Shown here one piece after another: positions 34,365 through 42,999 of a stretch of 64,000 bases of DNA. The notes under the pieces were generated by a model. That model was not told the origin of the DNA, did no database searches, and saw nothing but the letters and a program-made list of their open reading frames with translations. The DNA is from Rothia uropygialis. GTDB lineage: Bacteria > Actinomycetota > Actinomycetes > Actinomycetales > Micrococcaceae. Where the stretch lies: positions 496,001 through 560,000 of the forward strand of contig NZ_NOIS01000001.1 of assembly GCF_004137765.1 (NCBI RefSeq). Reading direction: 5' to 3'. Position 1 is the first letter of the stretch. Each line of letters opens with the position of its first letter. Both the position numbers and the translations under genes were made by a program.

Positions 34365-36053
34365 ATGACTGAAGAAACAGTGAAACCGCTGCTCGAAATC
34401 AAGAACCTGGGAATCACGTTCAAAACCAGCACGGGTGAAATAGAGGCCGTCAAGGACTCGAACTTCACCGTGATGCCGGGGGAGACCGTGGCGATCGTGG
34501 GAGAGTCGGGATCCGGCAAGTCGACCTCGGGGCTCGCGGCGATCGGTTTGCTTCCGAGCAACGGCCGAGTCTCCAGTGGCAACATCATCTTCGATGGCAA
34601 AGACATCACGCACATCAGCGAGGCGGAGAAGGTCAAGCTTCGCGGCAACCAGATCGGCATGGTGCCTCAGGACCCCATGTCGAACCTGAACCCCGTGTGG
34701 AAGATCGGGTTCCAGGTCAAGGAGACGCTCAAAGCGAATGGTCTGCCCAGCGCGGACAAGGATGTCAGCCGTGTTTTGGAGCAGGCAGGTCTTCCGGACG
34801 CCGAAAAACGTTCTCGCCAGTACCCTCACGAATTCTCCGGCGGTATGCGGCAACGCGCGCTCATCGCGATCGGCTTGTCGTGCCAGCCGCGCCTGTTGAT
34901 TGCCGATGAGCCGACCTCGGCCCTCGACGTGACCGTGCAACGCACCATTCTGGATCACCTGGAGACCATGACCCAGGATCTCGGAACGGCCGTCCTGCTG
35001 ATCACACACGATCTCGGCTTGGCCGCCGAGCGGGCCCGCAAAGTCGTCGTGATGTACAAGGGTCGCGTGGTCGAGGCCGGACCGGCATTGGACCTGCTCC
35101 GCAACCCTCAGCATCCCTACACCAAGAAGCTCGTCGAATCCGCTCCGTCTTTGGCCTCTCGACGTATCCAGGTGGCCAAGGAAACCGGACAGGAGGCCGA
35201 GGATCTTCTGGCCGAACGCCCGAAGACCGAGATTCAGGCAACTCTGCAGCAAGACTTCGTGCGGGTCCAGAATCTCACCAAGGTCTTCAAACTGCGGGGA
35301 GCTTGGGGCAGATCGGAGCGGTTCACGGCCGTGGATGACGTCACGTTCTCGATCCCACGGGGTACGACGACTGCGGTTGTCGGCGAATCGGGTTCGGGCA
35401 AATCGACGGTGGCTCGCATGCTCTTGGGCCTCGAGACCATCACGAAGGGGAACATCTCCTTCGACGGCCGGGACGTCGCAGGCCTCAAGGGGCGCGAAAT
35501 GTTCAAGTTCAGGCGTCGAGTGCAGCCGATCTTCCAGGACCCGTACGGTTCCCTGGACCCGATGTACAACATCTTCCGCACGATCGAAGAACCTATGCGT
35601 GTTCACAAGGTGGGCACCAAGTCCGAGCGCGAGAAGAAGGTCAACGAGCTCCTGGACCAAGTCCAACTGCCGCATTCGATGATGGCTCGATACCCGAATG
35701 AGCTGTCCGGTGGCCAGCGCCAGCGTGTGGCCATCGCTCGTGCGTTGGCGTTGAACCCTGAACTTGTCGTCTGCGACGAGGCGGTCTCCGCCCTGGACGT
35801 CCTGGTACAGGCGCAGATCCTGAACCTGCTCGCCGAATTGCAGTCCGAGCTCGGCTTGACGTATCTCTTCATCACCCATGATCTCGCCGTGGTTCGCCAG
35901 ATCGCGGACAACGTGTGCGTCATGGAAAAAGGGAAGATGGTAGAGACCGGGTCCACGGATTCCGTGTTCGAAAATCCCCAGACCGATTACACGAACAAGC
36001 TGCTCGCGGCCATTCCCGGAGCGGGCCTGATGATCCCGCCCGAGGCCGCCTGA
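34365..36053 (+). CDS. Double ABC ATPase of the peptide importer (DppD-DppF fusion)
   Basis: The 562-residue protein contains two complete ABC ATPase domains, as in GsiA-like fusions, replacing separate DppD and DppF. Domain 1: Walker A GESGSGKST (46-54), signature SGGMRQRA, Walker B LLIADEPTSALDV. Domain 2: Walker A GESGSGKST (about 340-348), signature SGGQRQRV, Walker B LVVCDEAVSALDV. Both have the oligopeptide C-terminal extension with LLRNPQHPYTKKLVESAP and FENPQTDYTNKLLAAIPG. It starts three bases after the DppC-like stop. It energises uptake of peptides. The operon ends at the stem at 36072-36114. Confidence 0.95.
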   Translation: MTEETVKPLLEIKNLGITFKTSTGEIEAVKDSNFTVMPGETVAIVGESGSGKSTSGLAAIGLLPSNGRVSSGNIIFDGKDITHISEAEKVKLRGNQIGMVPQDPMSNLNPVWKIGFQVKETLKANGLPSADKDVSRVLEQAGLPDAEKRSRQYPHEFSGGMRQRALIAIGLSCQPRLLIADEPTSALDVTVQRTILDHLETMTQDLGTAVLLITHDLGLAAERARKVVVMYKGRVVEAGPALDLLRNPQHPYTKKLVESAPSLASRRIQVAKETGQEAEDLLAERPKTEIQATLQQDFVRVQNLTKVFKLRGAWGRSERFTAVDDVTFSIPRGTTTAVVGESGSGKSTVARMLLGLETITKGNISFDGRDVAGLKGREMFKFRRRVQPIFQDPYGSLDPMYNIFRTIEEPMRVHKVGTKSEREKKVNELLDQVQLPHSMMARYPNELSGGQRQRVAIARALALNPELVVCDEAVSALDVLVQAQILNLLAELQSELGLTYLFITHDLAVVRQIADNVCVMEKGKMVETGSTDSVFENPQTDYTNKLLAAIPGAGLMIPPEAA

Positions 36054-36071
36054 GCCAAATTCGCGACCGGT

Positions 36072-36114
36072 GATGCCCGGGGCTCCCGCCATGATGGTGG
36101 CAGCCCCGGGCATC
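36072..36114 (+). terminator. Terminator after the peptide transporter operon
   Basis: GATGCCCGGGGCT (36072-36084) and AGCCCCGGGCATC (36102-36114) form a perfect 13-base stem, 18 bases after the stop codon. Confidence 0.8.
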
Positions 36115-36247
36115 TGCGTTTGACGACCTGACTATGATGGGTACTGGCCCCATGCGGTCGCGCATGAACGCGCCTGAAAATTACGCCGACGCTGTGGCCC
36201 ACCATGACGTCACACCAGCCACTCTCCAGCAAAGCGAGCCTTATCGT

Positions 36248-38164
36248 ATGACTGAAACTTCCAGCACCGCTACGCGAACCGACATCCGCAATGTCGCGAT
36301 CGTGGCCCACGTTGACCACGGCAAGACCACCATCGTCGACGCCATGCTCAAACAGACCCACGCATTCTCTGACCATGCGGACGTCGAAGATCGCGTGATG
36401 GACTCCGGTGACCTGGAACGTGAAAAGGGCATCACGATCCTCGCGAAGAACACCACCGTCGAGTATTCGGGTCCCGCCGCGAACGGGGAAACCGTCACCA
36501 TCAACGTGATCGATACTCCCGGCCACGCCGACTTCGGCGGCGAGGTCGAACGCGGCCTCTCCATGGTCGATGGCGTCGTTCTGCTCGTTGACGCTTCCGA
36601 AGGTCCGCTCCCGCAGACTCGCTTCGTACTGCGCAAGGCGCTGGCCGCCAAGCTGCCGGTTATCCTCGTCGTGAACAAGGTAGACCGGCCCGACGCGCGA
36701 ATCGAGGAAGTCGTTTCCGAGACCATGGACCTTCTCCTGGGTCTTGCTTCCGACCTGTCCGAGGAAGTTCCGGACCTCGACCTCGACGCCGTCCTCGACG
36801 TACCGGTCGTCTATGCTTCCGGCAAGGTCGGGCGCGCCTCGACCGAGCAGCCCGCCGACGGCGAGATCCCTGACAACGAAGACCTCGAACCTCTGTTCAA
36901 AACCATCCTGGATCACGTTCCCGCCCCGACGTACGACCCGGCCGGTGTTCTCCAGGCGCACGTGACCAACCTGGACTCCTCACCCTTCCTCGGGCGTCTG
37001 GCTCTGCTCCGCGTCTTCAACGGAACCCTCAAGAAAGGTCAGACCGTCGCTTGGGCCCGCCAGGACGGACAGCTCAAGAACGTTCGCATCTCCGAACTGC
37101 TCAAGACCAAAGCCCTCGACCGTGTCTCGGCCGATGAGGCCGGTCCCGGCGACATCGTCGCCGTCGCAGGCATTGAAGACATCACGATCGGCGAGACCCT
37201 GACGGACGCCGAGAACCCGAAACCGTTGCCCCTGATCACGGTCGACGATCCGGCGATCTCGATGACGATCGGTATCAACACCTCCCCGATGGCTGGTCGC
37301 GTCAAAGGCGCGAAGGTCACGGCTCGTCAGGTCAAAGACCGTCTGGACAAGGAATTGATCGGCAACGTATCGATCCGCGTTCTGCCGACTCAGCGTCCTG
37401 ATGCCTGGGAAGTCCAGGGACGTGGCGAGCTCGCGCTCGCGATCCTGGTCGAACAGATGCGTCGCGAAGGTTTCGAGCTGACCGCGGGCAAACCGCAGGT
37501 CGTCACCAAGGTCGTGGACGGCAAGGTCCACGAACCGATCGAGTACATGACGATCGACGTCCCGGATGAATTCATGGGTGCCGTCACACAGCTCATGGCG
37601 AGCCGAAAAGGCCGCATGGAAACGATGACCAATAACGGCACCGGTTGGGTACGGATGGAGTTCCGCGTTCCTGCTCGTGGCCTGATCGGCTTCCGGACGC
37701 AGTTCCTGACCGAGACCCGTGGCGCGGGCATTTCGAACTCCTACGCCGACGGCTTCGAGCCGTGGGCCGGCGACATCGAATACCGGACCAACGGTTCGCT
37801 GGTGGCCGACCGTGCGGGCGTCGTGACTCCCTACGCGATGATGAACCTGCAGGAGCGCGGCACATTCTTCGTGGAACCGACTTCCGAAGTCTACGAGGGC
37901 ATGATCGTGGGCGAGAATTCTCGCGCCGACGATATGGAGGTCAACATCACGAAGGAGAAGAAGCTGACCAACATGCGTTCGGCCAGCGCGGACAACTTCG
38001 AGAACCTCACGCCTCCGCGCAAGTTGACGTTGGAAGAGTGCCTCGAATTCGCTCGCGAGGACGAGTGCGTGGAGATCACGCCCGAGGCCATTCGTATCCG
38101 GAAGGTCATCCTCGACGCCAATGAGCGCGTCCGCGCCTTCCGTGCCCGCAACCGCGCCAATTAA
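36248..38164 (+). CDS. typA: Ribosome-associated translational GTPase TypA/BipA
   Basis: From ATG 36248 (MTETSSTATRTDIRNVAIVA) the protein has 638 residues. GTPase motifs: G1 AHVDHGKT (near 20-27), G2 with EREKGITI, G3 DTPGHADFGG, G4 NKVDRPD. Elongation-factor-like domains II and III and the TypA-specific C-terminal domain follow (RGLIGFRTQFLTETRG; LTPPRKLTLEECLEFAREDE). TypA binds ribosomes and supports growth under stress and late ribosome assembly. No strong ribosome binding site is seen; the frame is open upstream but without homology. mshB follows after 30 bases, so both are probably co-transcribed, as in mycobacteria where they are near neighbours. Confidence 0.96.
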   Translation: MTETSSTATRTDIRNVAIVAHVDHGKTTIVDAMLKQTHAFSDHADVEDRVMDSGDLEREKGITILAKNTTVEYSGPAANGETVTINVIDTPGHADFGGEVERGLSMVDGVVLLVDASEGPLPQTRFVLRKALAAKLPVILVVNKVDRPDARIEEVVSETMDLLLGLASDLSEEVPDLDLDAVLDVPVVYASGKVGRASTEQPADGEIPDNEDLEPLFKTILDHVPAPTYDPAGVLQAHVTNLDSSPFLGRLALLRVFNGTLKKGQTVAWARQDGQLKNVRISELLKTKALDRVSADEAGPGDIVAVAGIEDITIGETLTDAENPKPLPLITVDDPAISMTIGINTSPMAGRVKGAKVTARQVKDRLDKELIGNVSIRVLPTQRPDAWEVQGRGELALAILVEQMRREGFELTAGKPQVVTKVVDGKVHEPIEYMTIDVPDEFMGAVTQLMASRKGRMETMTNNGTGWVRMEFRVPARGLIGFRTQFLTETRGAGISNSYADGFEPWAGDIEYRTNGSLVADRAGVVTPYAMMNLQERGTFFVEPTSEVYEGMIVGENSRADDMEVNITKEKKLTNMRSASADNFENLTPPRKLTLEECLEFAREDECVEITPEAIRIRKVILDANERVRAFRARNRAN

Positions 38165-38194
38165 TCCGAGGAATCAGACAGCACGTCTTCACCG

Positions 38195-39481
38195 ATGACC
38201 AACCCCGAAACACACGGTTCCCATCCTGAACCGTTTTACCCCGAACAGGCCGAGTACACGTCGCCGAACGCGGTGCCGTCCCTGCTACCGGAGGATCTGG
38301 ATCCTCGGCAAGCGACCATATTGTTTATCCACGCGCATCCGGACGACGAGTCGACCTCGACCGGCGCCACGATGAGCTACTATGCGCGATCCGGGGCCAA
38401 GGTCGATCTTCTGACCATGTCCCGGGGCGAAATGGGGGAGGTCATCGGTGAAGAGCATGCCGCGTTGGACGTGCGGAATCGTCCCACCGAGGATCGAGGA
38501 GAGAAGCTGGGCGCGCTCCGGGAAATCGAGCTCGAGGCTGCGTGCCGCGAGCTGGGTGTTCGCAGCCACTGGTTCGCTGAACGGTCCAAGAGCCCAGGTT
38601 TCTTCCGCGACTCTGGGATGTCGTGGGGCAGGCACGGTCGCGCTGCGGCAGCCCGGAATGCGGCTGCCGACTGTCTGACGCACGCGCCGCTCAAGGAATC
38701 CGCCGCGGCCATCGCGAGAGTCATCGAGAAGTCCCGTCCCGACGTCGTGGTCAGCTACGACGTCGACGGCGGCTACGGGCATCCGGACCACCAAAGGACC
38801 CATGAGGCGACCCTCAAAGCCCTGTCCATGCTGTCCCGCAAGGCTCAGCCGGCTCTGGTCTGGGGCGTGGAAGGCGAAGCGAATCCGCAGGATGAGAGAC
38901 AGCAAGCCGTTGTTCAAGGAGACGCCGCGGCCAAAAAGCGTGCCATGACCGCCCACGCGACGCAGGTCGTCGTGGGGGAGGGGATGACTTTTCACTACTC
39001 GAACAACATCGAACAGAAGATCAGCGGAGCAGAATCGTACAGACTTCTTGCCGAATCCGTCGATCTGTCGCGTGAAGAGCGGAAGAACGTGGCAGCCGGC
39101 CCGATCAACTCCGTTATCGCCGGAGTGGGAGTGGGCTTGGTCGTCGGTTTCATTGGAACCATGTACCACGCTTCGATCAGCTATTTCTCGGGGTGGTACC
39201 TCCCCTGGGGGCTTTTCTTGGCTCTCCTGCTGGTGCTGAGCGCAACACTGTGGGTTTCACATTACACTCGCAAGGCTTGGGCCACGGTTCTTCCCGGAAC
39301 CATTGCATTTCTGGAGATCGGGCTCTTCATCTACGCCCGGTCGGACTCGCTCCTTGTGATTCCGAATCCCAAAGTTCCGATCGGTCAGGTCGGGATCGCT
39401 TGGGTACTCGGGACCCTGGTGATGACGATGATCGGCCAATGGATCTCCAACCGGGCGATCCTGAAGACCCGAAGGCCGTAA
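38195..39481 (+). CDS. mshB: PIG-L deacetylase, MshB-like, with C-terminal membrane domain
   Basis: The 428-residue protein has a PIG-L/LmbE zinc deacetylase domain in residues about 40-300: zinc motif HAHPDDE (46-52), and GYGHPDHQ (193-200) with His196 and His199. MshB removes the acetyl group from GlcNAc-inositol in mycothiol synthesis; the related Mca cleaves mycothiol conjugates, but MshB is preferred from the synteny typA-mshB-fdx-dapC. Residues about 305-420 add four membrane helices (VIAGVGVGLVVGFIGTMYHA; WGLFLALLLVLSATLWVSHY; VLPGTIAFLEIGLFIYA; AWVLGTLVMTMIGQWISN), absent from the mycobacterial enzyme. The membrane part would anchor the enzyme. It begins 30 bases after typA. Confidence 0.82.
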   Translation: MTNPETHGSHPEPFYPEQAEYTSPNAVPSLLPEDLDPRQATILFIHAHPDDESTSTGATMSYYARSGAKVDLLTMSRGEMGEVIGEEHAALDVRNRPTEDRGEKLGALREIELEAACRELGVRSHWFAERSKSPGFFRDSGMSWGRHGRAAAARNAAADCLTHAPLKESAAAIARVIEKSRPDVVVSYDVDGGYGHPDHQRTHEATLKALSMLSRKAQPALVWGVEGEANPQDERQQAVVQGDAAAKKRAMTAHATQVVVGEGMTFHYSNNIEQKISGAESYRLLAESVDLSREERKNVAAGPINSVIAGVGVGLVVGFIGTMYHASISYFSGWYLPWGLFLALLLVLSATLWVSHYTRKAWATVLPGTIAFLEIGLFIYARSDSLLVIPNPKVPIGQVGIAWVLGTLVMTMIGQWISNRAILKTRRP

Positions 39482-39663
39482 CGTCACGCAAGACTTCACG
39501 CGGCTTAACCGCAGCCGCCTTGTGACGTGATAACTCATACAGTGTGAAGCGACCACGTGAGTCTGCGCCACATGCACGACTAGACTGATGGTTCAACAGA
39601 CTTGCCGCGGAGCAACGAACCGAACCGCGACGACCGGGGATCCGGTACCGATGAGAGGTTTGA

Positions 39664-39987
39664 ATGACATACGTAATTGCCCAGCCCTGCGTCGACGTCA
39701 AGGACCGCGCGTGCGTTGAAGAATGCCCTGTCGACTGCATTTATGAAGGCGAGCGGTCCCTTTACATCCACCCGGATGAGTGCGTGGACTGCGGCGCATG
39801 CGAGCCGGTGTGCCCCGTCGAAGCGATCTACTACGAGGACGACGTTCCCGAAGAATGGGATGCTTATACGACGGCCAATGCCGATTTCTTTGATGACCTG
39901 GGTTCGCCCGGTGGGGCCGCTCGAACCGGCGTCATCGACCACGATCACCCCTTGATTGCCGGGCTGCCGCCCCAGAACCAAGAATAG
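39664..39987 (+). CDS. fdxA: Ferredoxin FdxA/FdxC (3Fe-4S/4Fe-4S type)
   Basis: The 107-residue protein has eight Cys at 9, 17, 21, 25, 40, 43, 46 and 50 ([20 protein letters not shown] and [18 protein letters not shown]), the pattern of the 7Fe (one 3Fe-4S, one 4Fe-4S) actinobacterial ferredoxins. The C-terminal part ([20 protein letters not shown]) is the usual extension. It carries electrons at low potential for oxygenases or P450s. ATG 39664, after GAGGTTTG. It precedes dapC by 11 bases, the conserved actinobacterial pairing, probably because of shared transcription rather than shared chemistry. Confidence 0.95.
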   Translation: MTYVIAQPCVDVKDRACVEECPVDCIYEGERSLYIHPDECVDCGACEPVCPVEAIYYEDDVPEEWDAYTTANADFFDDLGSPGGAARTGVIDHDHPLIAGLPPQNQE

Positions 39988-39998
39988 GACCGGCCCGC

Positions 39999-41132
39999 AT
40001 GTCTTCCTTCGGTCTGAGCCTGCCGGATTACCCCTGGAACTCCCTGGCTCCTTATCGCGAACGCGCCGCCGGTCATCCGGACGGCACGGTGGACCTGTCG
40101 ATTGGTACGCCGGTCGACCCGACTCCCGAGATCGTCCGGCAGGCTTTGGCCGACGGGGCAGATGCTCCGGGATATCCGACCACTCAGGGAACTGCGGAAG
40201 TTCGGCAGGCCATTGTTCAATGGTATGCGCGCCGTCGTGGGGTAGAAGGTCTGGACGAGGCATCCGTGATGCCGACCGTAGGTTCCAAGGAGCTGGTGGC
40301 CTGGTTGCCATTCCTCCTTGGTTTGGGTAAGGGCGATGTCGTTGTGCGCCCCGTGGTCGCCTATCCCACCTACGATATCGGGGCCACCTTTGCTGGGGCG
40401 AATGCTGTCGCTGCAGACAATCTGGAAGATCTGGATGCAGAGACTCGTTCCCGTGTGAAGCTCGTGTGGGTGAATTCACCCGGTAACCCCACGGGCACCG
40501 TGAGGGATGCGACATCTTTGTCCCAGGTGGTGCGCGAGGCCCGTGAACTCGGTGCCGTCGTCGCGTCCGACGAATGCTATGCGGAATTGGGATGGGGCGA
40601 CTGGGATGAAGACCGAGGTGGCCAGCGTGTGCCATCCGTTCTCGACCCCCGAGTCTCGGGTGGCGAGATGACCAACCTGCTTTCCGTCTATTCCCTGTCC
40701 AAGCAATCCAATCTCGCGGGGTATCGAGCGGCATTCATTGCGGGGGACACGGAGTTGATCGCGAACCTCATCAACTCGAGAAAACATGCGGGGATGATCG
40801 TGCCGCGTCCTATCCAAGACGCCATGACGATTGCCCTGGGCGACGAAAGTCATGTCGCGCACCAGAAGGCTCTTTATCGGTCCCGCCGCGAGGCCCTGAA
40901 ACCCGCGGTGGAGAAATACGGCTTGTCGATCGAGGAATCACGAGCCGGACTGTATCTCTGGGGAACGATGGGGGAGGACACCTGGACCACGGTGGGTCGT
41001 TTCGCCGACCTTGGCATCGTGGTCGGCCCCGGGGTTTTCTACGGCGACGAGGGACAGGGGTACATCCGGATCTCTCTGACCGCATCCGACGAGCGTGTCG
41101 AAGCGGCCGTGCGGCGGCTATCGAATGTCTGA
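39999..41132 (+). CDS. dapC: Succinyldiaminopimelate transaminase DapC
   Basis: The 377-residue protein is a fold-type I PLP aminotransferase (class I/II). The PLP lysine is in SLSKQSNLAGYR (near residue 238), with YPTTQGTAEVRQAI, VNSPGNPTGT and DECYAELGWG as family motifs. In actinobacteria this neighbour of ferredoxin converts N-succinyl-2-amino-6-oxopimelate plus glutamate to N-succinyl-LL-DAP, in lysine and peptidoglycan synthesis. The other pathway genes dapD and dapE follow in the same window. It begins 11 bases after fdxA. Confidence 0.92.
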   Translation: MSSFGLSLPDYPWNSLAPYRERAAGHPDGTVDLSIGTPVDPTPEIVRQALADGADAPGYPTTQGTAEVRQAIVQWYARRRGVEGLDEASVMPTVGSKELVAWLPFLLGLGKGDVVVRPVVAYPTYDIGATFAGANAVAADNLEDLDAETRSRVKLVWVNSPGNPTGTVRDATSLSQVVREARELGAVVASDECYAELGWGDWDEDRGGQRVPSVLDPRVSGGEMTNLLSVYSLSKQSNLAGYRAAFIAGDTELIANLINSRKHAGMIVPRPIQDAMTIALGDESHVAHQKALYRSRREALKPAVEKYGLSIEESRAGLYLWGTMGEDTWTTVGRFADLGIVVGPGVFYGDEGQGYIRISLTASDERVEAAVRRLSNV

Positions 41133-41156
41133 CTCGAGGAGACCCAGGCGGGCGGC

Positions 41157-41204
41157 GGACATCGAAGTGTCTTAATTCGCCGCGTCAAGCGCGGTGAAAT
41201 GTCC
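41157..41204 (+). terminator. Nested hairpin after dapC
   Basis: An inner stem TTCGCCGCG (41176-41184) / CGCGGTGAA (41190-41198; one G-T pair) lies inside an outer GGACAT (41157-41162) / ATGTCC (41199-41204). The structure begins 25 bases after the dapC stop and probably ends the fdxA-dapC transcript; no T-run. Confidence 0.55.
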
Positions 41205-41389
41205 GTGCACATCGCGATGATGATTCGTGACGGTATGTCTGCAAAGGGTAGGCTATGCAGAGATAATCTGTGTCCCCGCCCACGCCGCGGCCCTGACCGT
41301 TATGGCAGGGCGGCGATTTTGTGCCGGCACCAGGACGACCCCGAGGGTCGGCATGTCACGGCGGAGGACACACGCAAACGGGAGGAAAT

Positions 41390-42673
41390 ATGACCGATAA
41401 CGCGACCTTCACCTTCGATGGTACGAGCGTCGACTGCCCGGCCGTCGAACCGACTGACGGGACCGGCGCATTCGACATCGCCAAACTTCGTTCCGAAACC
41501 GGGGGATACGTCACCTACGACCCTGGCTTCATGAACACCGCCAACGTCAAGTCCGCTGTTACCTATATCGATGGCGACGCCGGAATCCTGCGGTACCGCG
41601 GTTACCCGATCGAAGATCTTGCCAAGAAGGCGAGCTTCGTCGAGGTCGCTTACCTGTTGATCTACGGTGAGTTGCCAACGCAGACGCAGTTGGATGAATT
41701 CGATCGCATGATTCGGACCCACACCATGGTCCACGAAGATCTGAAGATCTTCTTCTCCGGTTTCCCTCGTACGGCGCACCCGATGCCGGTTTTGGCTTCG
41801 GCGGTGTCCGCGCTATCGACCTTTTACAGCGACTCATTGGATCCGCATCATCAGCACGAGGTCGAGGTATCCACGATCCGTCTGCTGTCCAAAGTGCCGA
41901 CCCTGGCGGCGTATGCATTCAAGAAGTCCAAGGGCGAGCCGATGCTCTACCCGCAGAATGACCTCAATTACGCTGAGAACTTCTTGCGGCTGTGCTTCGG
42001 CGTTCCCGCAGAAGACTATGAGGTGGATCCGGACATTGCAGAGGCGCTCAACCTCTTGCTGATCCTCCACGCGGACCATGAGCAGAACTGCTCGACCTCG
42101 ACGGTCCGCCTGGTCGGCTCGTCTGATGCCAACATGTTCGCTTCCGTCTCCGCTGGCATCAATGCTCTGTACGGGCCTAAGCACGGTGGCGCAAACGAGG
42201 CCGTCCTGAACATGCTTCGCAGCATTCAGTCCGAAGGCATCAGCCCTGAGGATTTCATGGAAAAGGTCAAGAACAAAGAAGAGGGCGTACGCCTGATGGG
42301 CTTCGGCCACCGGGTGTACAAGAATTACGATCCGCGCGCCCGCATCGTGAAGGCCACGGCGGACAAGATCCTGAAGAAGATCGGCGGCGACGACGAGCTC
42401 CTCGAAATCGCGATGCGTCTCGAGGACAAGGCACTGGCGGACGACTACTTCGTCGAACGCAAGCTCTACCCGAACGTGGACTTCTACACGGGGCTGATCT
42501 ACAAGGCGATGGGCTTCCCCGAACAGATGTTTACGGTGCTCTTCGCCATCGGTCGTCTGCCCGGTTGGATCGCCCAGTGGCGTGAGATGATGCTGGATCC
42601 GTCCACCAAGATCGGCCGCCCTCGCCAGGTCTACACCGGTGAGACCGAGCGTCGTTACCCCGGGATCGAGTAG
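41390..42673 (+). CDS. gltA: Citrate synthase
   Basis: From ATG 41390 (GGAGG upstream) the protein has 427 residues, the type II bacterial citrate synthase length. Active-site motifs: HADHEQNCSTSTVRLVGSSD (first catalytic His), GPKHGGANEAVL (second His), GFGHRVYKNYDPRARI (with the catalytic Asp region). It condenses acetyl-CoA and oxaloacetate to citrate in the TCA cycle. Regulation by NADH is common in this form. It is a single gene between dapC and galE, ended by a long T-tailed terminator; its 5' region (41205-41389) is long and could hold control elements. Confidence 0.97.
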   Translation: MTDNATFTFDGTSVDCPAVEPTDGTGAFDIAKLRSETGGYVTYDPGFMNTANVKSAVTYIDGDAGILRYRGYPIEDLAKKASFVEVAYLLIYGELPTQTQLDEFDRMIRTHTMVHEDLKIFFSGFPRTAHPMPVLASAVSALSTFYSDSLDPHHQHEVEVSTIRLLSKVPTLAAYAFKKSKGEPMLYPQNDLNYAENFLRLCFGVPAEDYEVDPDIAEALNLLLILHADHEQNCSTSTVRLVGSSDANMFASVSAGINALYGPKHGGANEAVLNMLRSIQSEGISPEDFMEKVKNKEEGVRLMGFGHRVYKNYDPRARIVKATADKILKKIGGDDELLEIAMRLEDKALADDYFVERKLYPNVDFYTGLIYKAMGFPEQMFTVLFAIGRLPGWIAQWREMMLDPSTKIGRPRQVYTGETERRYPGIE

Positions 42674-42689
42674 CCGGACCAGTTCAGAT

Positions 42690-42753
42690 TCGGGCCGTTG
42701 CGTGCATGTCGGGTTCCCCCAGGGCCCGGGATGGCCGCAACGGCCCGATTTTT
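42690..42753 (+). terminator. Terminator after gltA
   Basis: TCGGGCCGTTGCG (42690-42702) pairs perfectly with CGCAACGGCCCGA (42736-42748), followed by TTTTT. Confidence 0.85.
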
Positions 42754-42907
42754 ATTTGGGGCGGTTCGCATGTCCCTTGGCCCTGGCCGCGGAATTCAGG
42801 GTGCCTTCAACCCGCTCGGGGTCGTTGATCAGTGGCAACCACAGATGACGTCGGCCGGAATAATGCCCGCACCGGGCCCTGCCTACCTCATGATGTGGGC
42901 ACATAGG

Positions 42908-42949
42908 TGTACACCGAGTTACTGACAGCGAATCGGGCTACGGTGTACA
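42908..42949. repeat. Inverted repeat TGTACACCG / CGGTGTACA
   Basis: TGTACACCG (42908-42916) and CGGTGTACA (42941-42949) are exact reverse complements separated by 24 bases. The first arm sits in its own short palindrome GGTGTACACC (42906-42915). It could be a recombination footprint, a regulator site or an extended terminator. Confidence 0.45.
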
Positions 42950-42951
42950 TC

Positions 42952-42972
42952 TCGGGCCGCTACGCGGCCCGA
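42952..42972 (-). terminator. Hairpin after galE
   Basis: TCGGGCCGC (42952-42960) and GCGGCCCGA (42964-42972) form a perfect 9-base stem with a three-base loop, 28 bases beyond the galE stop on the minus strand. No T-run. Confidence 0.6.
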
Positions 42973-42999
42973 AATTCACACACGACCCCGATCCGCTGG

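Larger units (their letters stand above)
42674..42999. other. Spacer between gltA and galE: terminators and inverted repeats
   Basis: No gene is seen in this 326-base spacer. It holds the gltA terminator (42690-42753), a 9-base inverted repeat around 42908-42949, and a perfect hairpin at 42952-42972 close to the galE stop. Confidence 0.6.

Noticed and set aside
34131-36113. 660-codon open frame on the minus strand
   Set aside because: It is antisense to the double ABC ATPase, which carries all catalytic motifs; the antisense product is Arg/His-rich without homology.
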